From an uncultured Oscillospiraceae bacterium (lineage in GTDB: Bacteria; Bacillota; Clostridia; Oscillospirales; Oscillospiraceae), in the NCBI GenBank assembly GCA_934569045.1, contig CAKTJX010000030.1:1-31673 (forward strand): 31,673 nt of DNA, read 5' to 3'. Below are positions 14,570 to 21,940 of the stretch, one piece after another (the stretch's first letter is position 1; each line of letters opens with the position of its first letter). The notes below the pieces were generated by a model. That model saw only the letters and a list, made by a program, of their open reading frames with translations. It did no database searches and was not told where the DNA came from. The position numbers and the translations under genes are program-made.

Positions 14570-16096
14570 ATGACGCTGAAAGAAATGCTGGGGCAGAAGC
14601 TGGTGTTCGGTTTCCACGGCACCACCCTCTCCCCCGAATTCAAGGCCCTGATTCAGGAATACAAGATCGGCAACGTGATCCTCTTCCTGCGCAATGTATC
14701 GTCCGCGGAGCAGCTGCGGCAGCTGTGCGGGGAGATTCGGGCCCTGATTCTGGAGGAAACGGGCTGTCCGCCCTTTATCATCATCGATCAGGAGGGCGGC
14801 ATGGTCAGCCGCCTGCCCGCCGATGCCGTCAATGTTCCCGGTGCCATGGCACTGGCGGCGTTGGGAGACCCGGAAGGGGCTCGGCTTGCCTCGGAAATCA
14901 CCATCCGGCAGCTGAAGGGCCTGGGGGCCAACTTCAATATGGCCCCGGTGCTGGACGTGAACTCCAACGCCCGCAACCCGGTCATCGGTGTGCGCAGCTT
15001 TGGGGATAACCCGGCCCGGGTGGCAGACTTCGGCCGTGCCGCCACTGCCCCCTACACAGGCAGCGGTGTGCTGTGCTGTGCCAAGCATTTCCCGGGGCAC
15101 GGGGACACGGCGGTGGACAGCCACCTGGGGCTCCCCAGAGTGGATAAGACCGAGGCGGAACTGGAGGCGCTGGAGCTGATCCCCTTCCGGCGGGCCATTG
15201 CGGCAGGCGTTCCCGCCATTATGATGAGTCACGTCCTCTTCCCCCAGCTGGAGCCGAACCAACTGCCCTGCACCATGTCCCGAAAAATGGTCACCGGCCT
15301 GCTCCGGGAAAAGCTGGGATTTGAGGGATTGATTCTGACGGACTGCATGGAAATGCTGGCGATTCAGGATCATTTCGGCACCGCCAACGGTGTTGTCGCC
15401 GCCATCCAGGCGGGGGTGGACCTGGCGGAAATTTCCAGCACCTTCGCTTTGGAGCAGGCCGCCGCCAAGGCGCTCCTGGAAGCGGGGCAGGCAGGAAAGC
15501 TGGACCTGGCGGAAATCCAGGCCTCCGTAGACCGGATTCTACGCTATAAGCGGCAGCTCTTCCAGGCAATCGACCCGGCGCTGTGCAATCAGGCCCAAGA
15601 CCGGGCAGCGGCGGAGACTCTGAGCCGCAGGGCCGTAACCGAAATCGGCGGGTCCCGTTTCACCGTAAACGAAAACACCTTCTTCTGCGGCTGCGCGGAT
15701 TACCGGGCCTCCGGTGCGGGGAACGAGACGGGCAGCGGCAGCACCTTCCCGGAATATCTGGCGGCCCGCTTCCAGGCAGGCAGCCTGGTAACCCCCAAGG
15801 ACCCCACTGCCCAGGACATTCAGGCGGCGGTGGAGGCGGCGAAGGGCAGCAAGACAATCGTTCTCGGCACCTGCAATGCCCACCTGTTCCGGGGCCAGCT
15901 GGCCCTGTGCAGTGCCCTGGCCGCGCTTGGGAAGCCCATGGCCGTGGTCGCCATGCGCAACCCCTACGACCTGTCCGGCCTGCCGGAAAATCTCTGGAAG
16001 CTGGCAGCCTACGACTACAGCGCCCCCGCCCTGGCGGCGGTGGCCGAAATATTCCGCGGCGGCGAGGCCTTCGGACATTGCCCCGTTGTGCTGTGA
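14570..16096 (+). CDS. nagZ: NagZ-type beta-N-acetylglucosaminidase (GH3), 508 aa
   Basis: I chose MTLKEMLGQK, the ATG just after the namZ stop; the longer frame overlaps namZ. The GH3 barrel has IIDQEGGMVSRLP (about 71-83), KHFPGHGDTAVDSHLGLP (about 172-189) with the NagZ-specific Asp-His dyad (Asp183, His185), and ILTDCMEM with nucleophile Asp258. A second domain (about 345-508) follows, as in the longer Gram-positive NagZ proteins. It removes GlcNAc from GlcNAc-MurNAc and muropeptides. There is no signal peptide, so cytoplasmic action is expected. Together with NamZ it can strip alternating sugars from the non-reducing end of an imported chain. Confidence 0.95.
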   Translation: MTLKEMLGQKLVFGFHGTTLSPEFKALIQEYKIGNVILFLRNVSSAEQLRQLCGEIRALILEETGCPPFIIIDQEGGMVSRLPADAVNVPGAMALAALGDPEGARLASEITIRQLKGLGANFNMAPVLDVNSNARNPVIGVRSFGDNPARVADFGRAATAPYTGSGVLCCAKHFPGHGDTAVDSHLGLPRVDKTEAELEALELIPFRRAIAAGVPAIMMSHVLFPQLEPNQLPCTMSRKMVTGLLREKLGFEGLILTDCMEMLAIQDHFGTANGVVAAIQAGVDLAEISSTFALEQAAAKALLEAGQAGKLDLAEIQASVDRILRYKRQLFQAIDPALCNQAQDRAAAETLSRRAVTEIGGSRFTVNENTFFCGCADYRASGAGNETGSGSTFPEYLAARFQAGSLVTPKDPTAQDIQAAVEAAKGSKTIVLGTCNAHLFRGQLALCSALAALGKPMAVVAMRNPYDLSGLPENLWKLAAYDYSAPALAAVAEIFRGGEAFGHCPVVL

Positions 16097-16105
16097 GGGA
16101 AAGCT

Positions 16106-16984
16106 ATGCTGATTGCAGGAATTGACGGCGGAGGCACCCATACCCGCCTGGAGCTCCGTGATGAAAATAACCGCCTTCTGCGGCGGCTGGAATTCGGCCC
16201 CTTCAACCTGAACGCCATTGGGGAAGCCGCTTTTCGGGAGCGGCTGCGGGAGGTGTTTGCCGCCTGTGGGAATATGGCGGACTGTGCCAGGCTCTGTGTC
16301 GGCGGCGCGGGGATTTCCAACCCGGAGGTGGGGCGGATTCTGGCCGAGGAGTTAGAAAACGCCGGATTTGCCGGGAAGTGGAAGCTCTGCGGCGATCAGG
16401 AAATCGCCCTGCGGGGGGCCATGGACGGCCCCGGCATTGCGGTGATCGCGGGCACCGGCTCCATCTGCTTTGGCAAAAACGCCGCGGGAGAAACCGCCCG
16501 CAGCGGCGGCTACGGCCACCTGATCGATGACGGCGGCAGCGGCTATGCCCTGGGTCGGGATGTGCTCTCCGCCGCCGTCCGGGCTGTGGACGGGCGGAGT
16601 GTGGATAGAGCCATCCTGGATGCCGTGTACGGGGCGCTGGGTGCTTCGGACCCGGCGGCCATTGTGTCCTTCGTCTACCGGGACACCACCGACAAGGCCG
16701 CCATCGCCCGGTTTGCGTCCATTGCCCTGACCCTGGCGGAGGACGGAAACGAGACCGCTTGTTCCATCCTGAACCGGGGGGCCGAGGAGCTGTACCAGCT
16801 GACGGCGGCGGTCCAGCGGCGGCTGGGGCTGGAAAAGCCCACCGTTGCCCTGCTGGGCGGCCTGCTCAGCCAGGACAACCCCTACCGCCGCCGGGTGGAG
16901 GAAAAGCTTTCCACCCTGGGCCCCGTCATCTCCCCCGCCCACGACGCCCTCTGGGGAGCGGCGCAGAGGGCATGGGAGCTGTGA
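16106..16984 (+). CDS. murK: BadF/BadG-type N-acetylmuramate/N-acetylglucosamine kinase (MurK-like), 292 aa
   Basis: It begins MLIAGIDGGGTHTRLEL, the phosphate-1 motif of BadF/BadG/BcrA-type sugar kinases. IAGTGSICFGK (about 112-122) and GGYGHLIDDGGSGYALGRD (about 132-150) are family hallmarks, and LLGGLL is the adenosine motif. MurK of Clostridium acetobutylicum, a member of this family, phosphorylates both MurNAc and GlcNAc at C6. In this operon, after NamZ and NagZ, that is the fitting role: it makes MurNAc-6-P for MurQ. A GlcNAc-only or GlcN kinase cannot be excluded. The ATG is 9 bp after the nagZ stop. Confidence 0.88.
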   Translation: MLIAGIDGGGTHTRLELRDENNRLLRRLEFGPFNLNAIGEAAFRERLREVFAACGNMADCARLCVGGAGISNPEVGRILAEELENAGFAGKWKLCGDQEIALRGAMDGPGIAVIAGTGSICFGKNAAGETARSGGYGHLIDDGGSGYALGRDVLSAAVRAVDGRSVDRAILDAVYGALGASDPAAIVSFVYRDTTDKAAIARFASIALTLAEDGNETACSILNRGAEELYQLTAAVQRRLGLEKPTVALLGGLLSQDNPYRRRVEEKLSTLGPVISPAHDALWGAAQRAWEL

Positions 16985-17107
16985 GCCCGCTGGGCTCACA
17001 GTGAAATCCGGCCGTTGGCCGGGTGAAATCTGCCCTATGGGCAGATGAAATCCGGTCTGCGACCGGGTGAAATCGCCCTGCGGGCGGCTGTGGTGTCCCT
17101 GCGGGAC
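16981..17107 (+). repeat. 22-nt-period variable-stem hairpin array (plus orientation)
   Basis: Six hairpins with 3-nt loops lie end to end: GTGAGCCC/GGGCTCAC (16981-16999), CCGGCC/GGCCGG (17008-17022), CTGCCC/GGGCAG (17030-17044), CCGGTC/GACCGG (17052-17066), CGCCC/GGGCG (17074-17086) and GTCCC/GGGAC (17095-17107). Four successive starts (17008, 17030, 17052, 17074) are spaced by exactly 22 nt. The linkers are GTGAAAT, GTGAAAT, ATGAAAT and GTGAAAT at 17001, 17023, 17045 and 17067. The first stem overlaps the kinase stop codon. Linkers are conserved while stems vary with compensating changes, so selection (or generation) acts on pairing. Confidence 0.8.
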
Positions 17108-17120
17108 GGATTCTAAATAC

Positions 17121-17161
17121 AGGAACAGGGACGCTGCAAAGTTGGCAGCGTCCCTGTTCCT
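17121..17161. terminator. Bidirectional terminator between the kinase and glf genes
   Basis: A perfect 17-bp stem (17121-17137 with 17145-17161) has a 7-nt loop. It is flanked by ATTTC on one side and, on the minus strand, by GTATTTAG, so the T tracts are weak but the stem is very stable. It separates two convergent operons and lies right after the hairpin array. Confidence 0.8.
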
Positions 17162-17173
17162 ATTTCAATTGCG

Positions 17174-18286
17174 TTACAGCGCCGCGTCCGCGGCGTCCAG
17201 GGCAGCGGCGATGACCGCGTCCATGTCGTAGTAGCGATAGGCGCCCAGGCGGCCGCCAAAGAGGACCTTGGGTTCGCCCTCGGCCAGGGCCTTGTATTTT
17301 GCGTACAACGCGCCGTTCTTCTCATCGTTGACGGGGTAATAGGGCTCGTCCCCGGGGTGCCATTCGCTGGAATACTCCCGGCTGATGATGGTCTTGGGCA
17401 AGTCGTTTCCTTCCTCGTCCTTGCCGAAGGTGAACCACTTGTGCTCGATAATCCGGGTGTAGGGGGTCTCGGCGTCGGTATAGTTCACGGCGGCGTTGCC
17501 CTGGAAGTTGGGCTTGTCCAGCAGCTCGTTCTCGAAGCGGACGGAGCGGTATTCCAGCGCCCCAAGCTGATAGCCAAAGTAGGCATCGATGGGGCCCGTA
17601 TAGACGATCTTCCCCGCCAGAGCATCCAGCTCCCCCTTGTGCTCCAGGTAGTCCACCCCCAGCCGGACCTCGATGCCCTCCAGCAGGTGCTCTACCAGGC
17701 GGGTATAGCCGCCGATGGGGATGCCCTGGTAAAGGGCATTGAAATAGTTGTTATCAAAGGTCAGCCGCACGGGCAGGCGCTTGATGATGAAACTAGGCAG
17801 CTCGTTGCAGGGGCGGCCCCACTGCTTCTGGGTGTAGCCCTTGATGAGCTTCTCGTAGATATCCGTGCCTACCAGGGAGATGGCCTGCTCCTCCAGATTT
17901 TTTGGCTCGGTGATCCCCGCCTCCCGGCGCTGCTCCTCAATCTTCGCCGCGGCCTCCTCCGGGGTGATGACGCCCCACATCTTATTGAAGGTGTACATGT
18001 TGAAGGGCAGCGAATAGAGCTCTCCCTTGTAGTTGGCCACAGGGGAATTGGTGAAGCGGTTGAAGGTCACGAACTTATTTACATAATCCCATACCCGTTG
18101 GTTGTTTGTATGGAAAATATGGGCGCCGTACTTATGAAAGTCGATGCCCTCCACCTTTTCGGTGTAGACATTGCCCGCAATGTGATTGCGCTTGTCAATC
18201 ACCAGCACGGATTTTCCGGCGGCTTTCGCCCGCTGGGCAAAGACCGCGCCGTAGAGGCCCGCGCCGACAATCAGATAGTCATACAT
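17174..18286 (-). CDS. glf: UDP-galactopyranose mutase Glf, 370 aa
   Basis: Glf is an FAD enzyme that isomerises UDP-galactopyranose to UDP-galactofuranose, the donor for Galf residues in surface glycans. The N-terminal MYDYLIVGAGLYGAVFA is the FAD-binding Rossmann motif. GNVYTEKVEGIDFHKYGAHIFHT, shortened here to DFHKYGAHIFHT, plus GYTQKQWGRP and the C-terminal FGGRLGAYRYYDMD are all diagnostic. I chose this ATG because AAGGAG lies 8-9 bp upstream; the frame is open for 104 more codons into the ATPase gene without homology. It is the last gene of the glycan operon and signals a galactofuranose-containing polymer. Confidence 0.97.
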   Translation of the reverse strand: MYDYLIVGAGLYGAVFAQRAKAAGKSVLVIDKRNHIAGNVYTEKVEGIDFHKYGAHIFHTNNQRVWDYVNKFVTFNRFTNSPVANYKGELYSLPFNMYTFNKMWGVITPEEAAAKIEEQRREAGITEPKNLEEQAISLVGTDIYEKLIKGYTQKQWGRPCNELPSFIIKRLPVRLTFDNNYFNALYQGIPIGGYTRLVEHLLEGIEVRLGVDYLEHKGELDALAGKIVYTGPIDAYFGYQLGALEYRSVRFENELLDKPNFQGNAAVNYTDAETPYTRIIEHKWFTFGKDEEGNDLPKTIISREYSSEWHPGDEPYYPVNDEKNGALYAKYKALAEGEPKVLFGGRLGAYRYYDMDAVIAAALDAADAAL

Positions 18287-18303
18287 ACAATACACTCCTT
18301 CCA

Positions 18304-19236
18304 TTATTTCAGCAATTCCGGTTTCCGCTTTCGGAGAATGGACAGCGCCGCCTCCACCGCGGCATCGGAATTCCCGGATTCCAGAATACTTTGCAGCTTC
18401 TGTGCCTCGCTCATCTGGCGCTTCCGCTGCTCCTCCGCCTTTCTGCGGACAAAGGCCTTCGACAGCCGCTGAATACTCTGGGCATCCCTGGGGAGCTCCT
18501 TGGTAATCAGGAATTCCTCGTAGGCATTGCAGACCGTTTCCGTGTCGTCCCCGAAGTAGATCTGCTCGCCGTGGTCCAGCCACAGGATCTTGTTGCACAT
18601 TTCCCGCACCTGATCCACCGAGTGAGAAACCAGGATGCCTGTAACGCCGCCGGAGAGGATCTGCTTCATCTTGTCGCCGCTTTTCTTTCGGAACGCGCCG
18701 TCGCCAACGGACAGGACCTCGTCCAGAATCAGGATATCCGGGTTTACCAGACAGGCAATGGAGAAGGCCAGCCGGGATTTCATGCCGGAGGACAGCTGCT
18801 TGAAGGGCCGGTCCTGAAAATCCCGCAGCTCAGCGAAATCGATGATCTGCTCGTACATATCGTCCATGAATTTGCGGGTATAGCCCAGCATGGCCCCCCG
18901 GAGATAGGTATTCTCCCGGACGGTCAGGTCCCCGTCAAAGCCGGAGCCCAACTCCAGCAGCGCCGCGACGCTGCCATTGATCTCCATAGACCCTTTCGTT
19001 GGAACCATGATGCCGGAAACCGCCTTCAGCAGGGTGGATTTTCCCGCGCCGTTGGAGCCGATAATCCCCAGCATATCGCTCTTTTCCAGGGAAAAGGACA
19101 CATCCTTGTCCGCCCAGAACTCCGTAACGTGATAGCTCCCCTTCAGGCGGCGCATGACGTATTCTTTCAGGCCGATATCCTGAAAATCGCCGGTGATATA
19201 GCGGATGGATACGTTATTTGCTTGAATCATTGCCAT
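18304..19236 (-). CDS. ABC-2 polysaccharide/teichoic-acid export ATPase (Wzt/TagH type), 310 aa
   Basis: The nucleotide-binding domain has Walker A GSNGAGKST (about 59-67), the signature LSSGMKSR, Walker B ILILDEVLSVGD and the switch His in LVSHS. The start region (YHVTEFWADKDVSFSLEKSD) is typical of ATPases that export O-antigen or teichoic acid-like polymers with a separate permease. A short charged helical tail (about 245-310) replaces the carbohydrate-binding domain found in some Wzt proteins, so export is probably not coupled to chain-end recognition. The permease gene lies 15 bp upstream. Confidence 0.93.
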   Translation of the reverse strand: MAMIQANNVSIRYITGDFQDIGLKEYVMRRLKGSYHVTEFWADKDVSFSLEKSDMLGIIGSNGAGKSTLLKAVSGIMVPTKGSMEINGSVAALLELGSGFDGDLTVRENTYLRGAMLGYTRKFMDDMYEQIIDFAELRDFQDRPFKQLSSGMKSRLAFSIACLVNPDILILDEVLSVGDGAFRKKSGDKMKQILSGGVTGILVSHSVDQVREMCNKILWLDHGEQIYFGDDTETVCNAYEEFLITKELPRDAQSIQRLSKAFVRRKAEEQRKRQMSEAQKLQSILESGNSDAAVEAALSILRKRKPELLK

Positions 19237-19251
19237 TGTTCGGTCCCATCC

Positions 19252-20037
19252 TTACACATAATACAGGAATTTATGGTTGTACTTCTTGTAAATCCAGCCG
19301 CCGATGGCCACTACAATCGCCGCGTACACCGCGCACAGCAGGTGGAACGACAGAGAGGGAAGATTCCCATCCAGCACAACCACCCGGAAATACTTGATAT
19401 AGCAGTAGATCGGATTCAGCAGGAAGAGCCGCTGCACCCGCGGGGAGAAGGTCTCCACCGTGTAGAAAATGGCGGACATATACATCAGCAGCAGGGTGAA
19501 CACATCGTACAGGTATCCGATATCCCGGAAGAACACGAACAGCGCCGATAGGATCAGCCCAACGCCGATATTGAACACCACCATGCACAGAATCGGGTAC
19601 AGCAGCATGAAAAAGCCCAGGTGGAACGTCACGCCGTCAATAGCCGCGAACAGGAAGAACACCAGCAGCGTCAGGCCGAAATTGATCAGGGAAGAAATGT
19701 TCTTGGAGAGCAGGAACATATATTTCGGCACATTGACCTTGCTGAATATGGAGGCGTTGGCCATCAGGGAGTTCATCCCCCCGTGGGTCGATTCATTGAA
19801 ATAGGAAAAGACCAGGTTGCCGCAGAACAGATACGTCGTGTAGTGCTCCATGGCGCGACCGAAGAAATTCATAAAGACCAGCCGCATGACGAACAGCTGC
19901 AGCAGCGGGGACAGCACGCTCCAGAACATACCCAGAACCGTGCGCTTGTACTTCTGCTTAAAGTCCCGCTTGGTCAGCTCTTCAAACAGGAACCTGTTGG
20001 TAATTGCTTTTTCTCGAATGGTGTTCAGTATCTTCAT
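19252..20037 (-). CDS. ABC-2 polysaccharide export permease (Wzm/TagG type), 261 aa
   Basis: Features are an N-terminal amphipathic helix with RDFKQKYKRTVLGMFWSVLSPL, the family entry motif, then six membrane segments with FFRDIGYLYDVFTLLLMYMS in the middle and the NPIYCYIKYFR loop near the end. It forms the membrane channel with the ATPase downstream. Its start is 4 bp after the stop of the DUF4422-GT8 gene. In Clostridia such pairs move complete glycopolymers to the outer face of the membrane. Confidence 0.93.
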   Translation of the reverse strand: MKILNTIREKAITNRFLFEELTKRDFKQKYKRTVLGMFWSVLSPLLQLFVMRLVFMNFFGRAMEHYTTYLFCGNLVFSYFNESTHGGMNSLMANASIFSKVNVPKYMFLLSKNISSLINFGLTLLVFFLFAAIDGVTFHLGFFMLLYPILCMVVFNIGVGLILSALFVFFRDIGYLYDVFTLLLMYMSAIFYTVETFSPRVQRLFLLNPIYCYIKYFRVVVLDGNLPSLSFHLLCAVYAAIVVAIGGWIYKKYNHKFLYYV

Positions 20038-20041
20038 AAAA

Positions 20042-21940
20042 TCATCTCATGTGGAAAAGGTGTAAAAGCTTCTTGACAAACGTGTTCCGCCGGGAACCCT
20101 TGGGGAACAGCCTGCTGAGGATGCCCCGCATGGATTTCCCTCTGGGGAAGAGCTTGTTCAGGATATCCCGGTCCTCCCTGGCAACGCTGTTTTTCCGTTC
20201 GTGCATATACGCCAGCGTCTGTTCATAGAAAACCGTCTGCCGGGTTGCTGCCCAGAAGCGGGCGCTCACAGGATTGCCGAAGTCAAACCAGGGGGTATCG
20301 AACTGATAGGCAATCACCACCGGGGCCTTCTGGGCCTTCAGCAGGGCCAGATAGTCCCCGCAGGGGGCGTAGGGCAGCTGATACTGGAGCCCGCCGTCCG
20401 TGGGATACCAGACGTTGTATTCCTGGCCGATGTACTCCACGCTGCCGCCGCACAGCACATTCAGCAGCTCTTTCCCGGAGCGCGGCTGTCCCAGCGTATT
20501 GATGGCGGCTGCCTTGATTTCATCGATTCCGAACCGTTCGCGCATAGCCTCCAGATTCCACAGCATGGAATCCGTATAGAAATAGCCATAGGGGTCCTTC
20601 AGCTGGGTGGAAACATAGTTCCACTCCGTTTCCGGGCAGATATCATTGATCCGGGCCAGCATCAGAATATCCTTCGGCGCGCAGACCAGGGCCCGGGTCT
20701 CCCTGTGGGCCTCCCACAGCGGCACGATGGAGCCGGCAAACAGCACCTTGGGGCCGTAGACCAGCATCCGCCTGTATTCCGGCAGAATCCAGGGCAGGCA
20801 GGGCAGCAGACCGGGAACCGCGCCGTGTTCCTCCGTCAGGACGCTTTCCAGCAGACCGGCGTCCAGGAAGCGGATGGAGACATTTTCATAGGGGGCGCAC
20901 AGCTCCGTGAACGCGCTCTGCGCATAGGTTTCCTGCCTCCGCAGCGCCACAATCAGATCGTAGCGGTACCCCGGCTCCGTATGCTCCAGGAAGGACCGCA
21001 GGGGCGCGGCCAGCAGGAAGCTCTCCTCCTGGCTGAAGTCAAAGAAAACGGGGATGGTTTTCTCCCCCGCCACAGGGGCAGGGCTGGGCACCGGGTCTGT
21101 GTAATTGAAGTACACCAGGGGCAGATGGCGGACTCTGTACTTGCCGCTCTTTTCAATCCAGTAGATATAGGAGCTGCAAATAATCTCCCCCATGAAGCCG
21201 TAGATGCGGGTCAGCTGCTGGTTGTAGTGGGTCAGGTCTACCTCTTTCTCCAGCTTTTCCAGCACCGCGAATTCCATGGCGCACATCTGCCGGAACAGCT
21301 CCGCCCGCATCACGAAGCAGTTAAAGCCCAAAAACTGTTTTCCGTTCAGGTATTCCCTGGCCGCGTCGCCCACCTCCGGGGAGACCTCTTCCAGAATCGC
21401 CAGCATGCGCTCCAGGTCCTCTGTCATAATCAGGGCCCGGTCATGGGCCGTCCAGTGGCGCAGGGCCGTGGGCTGGTTGCCCCGGGGGGTGTACAGCTTC
21501 ACCACGTCCTGCAGGGGGCCGCAGACAATGTCGTTTTCCTCGATCACAGCGCGCATTTCCGCCTCGTCCTCCAGGCCGAAGCGGGCCAGGGTGAAGGGGG
21601 TGATGGCGGCGGACTCGATCTGTCCCCGCAGATTCCGGGGCGCGTCCACATCCCGGAAGCACAGGAATCGGCGGTAATGGCACAGGCCATAGTAATCCGC
21701 CTCCACATTTTTCCAGATCCAGTACTGGGCCGTCAGCTCACAGTACTGGGGGTTCTTTGCGGAGATATTCTCCCCTTCGTCATCGTACCGCATGCCCTCC
21801 ATGCGTCTGGCCGCAATGGCGGAGCCCACCTGAACGGGCATCAGCAGGGCGTTGGTCGGCAGCACGGATGGCTTATGGCAGGCCACCGCGATTTGAATAT
21901 TCTTCATAGTGTTTTTCTGATTCTCCTGGTTTTGATGCAT
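20042..21940 (-). CDS. Two-domain glycosyltransferase: DUF4422 plus GT8-like domain lacking DxD, 632 aa
   Basis: Residues about 13-285 form a DUF4422 domain (IQIAVACHKP, ENISAKNPQYCELTAQYWIWKN, YYGLCHYRRF), a family found in capsule and LPS loci. Residues about 295-590 resemble GT8 (IPVFFDFSQEESFLLAAPLRSFLEH; LPEYRRMLVYGPKVLFAGSI). In active GT8 enzymes the last block reads like LYLDADxxVxGD; here the metal-binding DxD is GPK (396-398). The GT8-like half may be non-catalytic or use a different mechanism, while the DUF4422 half keeps its motifs. The start codon overlaps the stop of the upstream gene (TAATG), indicating coupled translation. A Met at residue 12 (MKNIQIAVACHKP) is an alternative start. 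Confidence 0.85.
   Translation of the reverse strand: MHQNQENQKNTMKNIQIAVACHKPSVLPTNALLMPVQVGSAIAARRMEGMRYDDEGENISAKNPQYCELTAQYWIWKNVEADYYGLCHYRRFLCFRDVDAPRNLRGQIESAAITPFTLARFGLEDEAEMRAVIEENDIVCGPLQDVVKLYTPRGNQPTALRHWTAHDRALIMTEDLERMLAILEEVSPEVGDAAREYLNGKQFLGFNCFVMRAELFRQMCAMEFAVLEKLEKEVDLTHYNQQLTRIYGFMGEIICSSYIYWIEKSGKYRVRHLPLVYFNYTDPVPSPAPVAGEKTIPVFFDFSQEESFLLAAPLRSFLEHTEPGYRYDLIVALRRQETYAQSAFTELCAPYENVSIRFLDAGLLESVLTEEHGAVPGLLPCLPWILPEYRRMLVYGPKVLFAGSIVPLWEAHRETRALVCAPKDILMLARINDICPETEWNYVSTQLKDPYGYFYTDSMLWNLEAMRERFGIDEIKAAAINTLGQPRSGKELLNVLCGGSVEYIGQEYNVWYPTDGGLQYQLPYAPCGDYLALLKAQKAPVVIAYQFDTPWFDFGNPVSARFWAATRQTVFYEQTLAYMHERKNSVAREDRDILNKLFPRGKSMRGILSRLFPKGSRRNTFVKKLLHLFHMR

Noticed and set aside
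16981..17107. CRISPR array
   Set aside because: Units are only 22 nt, the palindromic parts differ from unit to unit and the constant part is just 7 nt. There are no spacers or cas genes.
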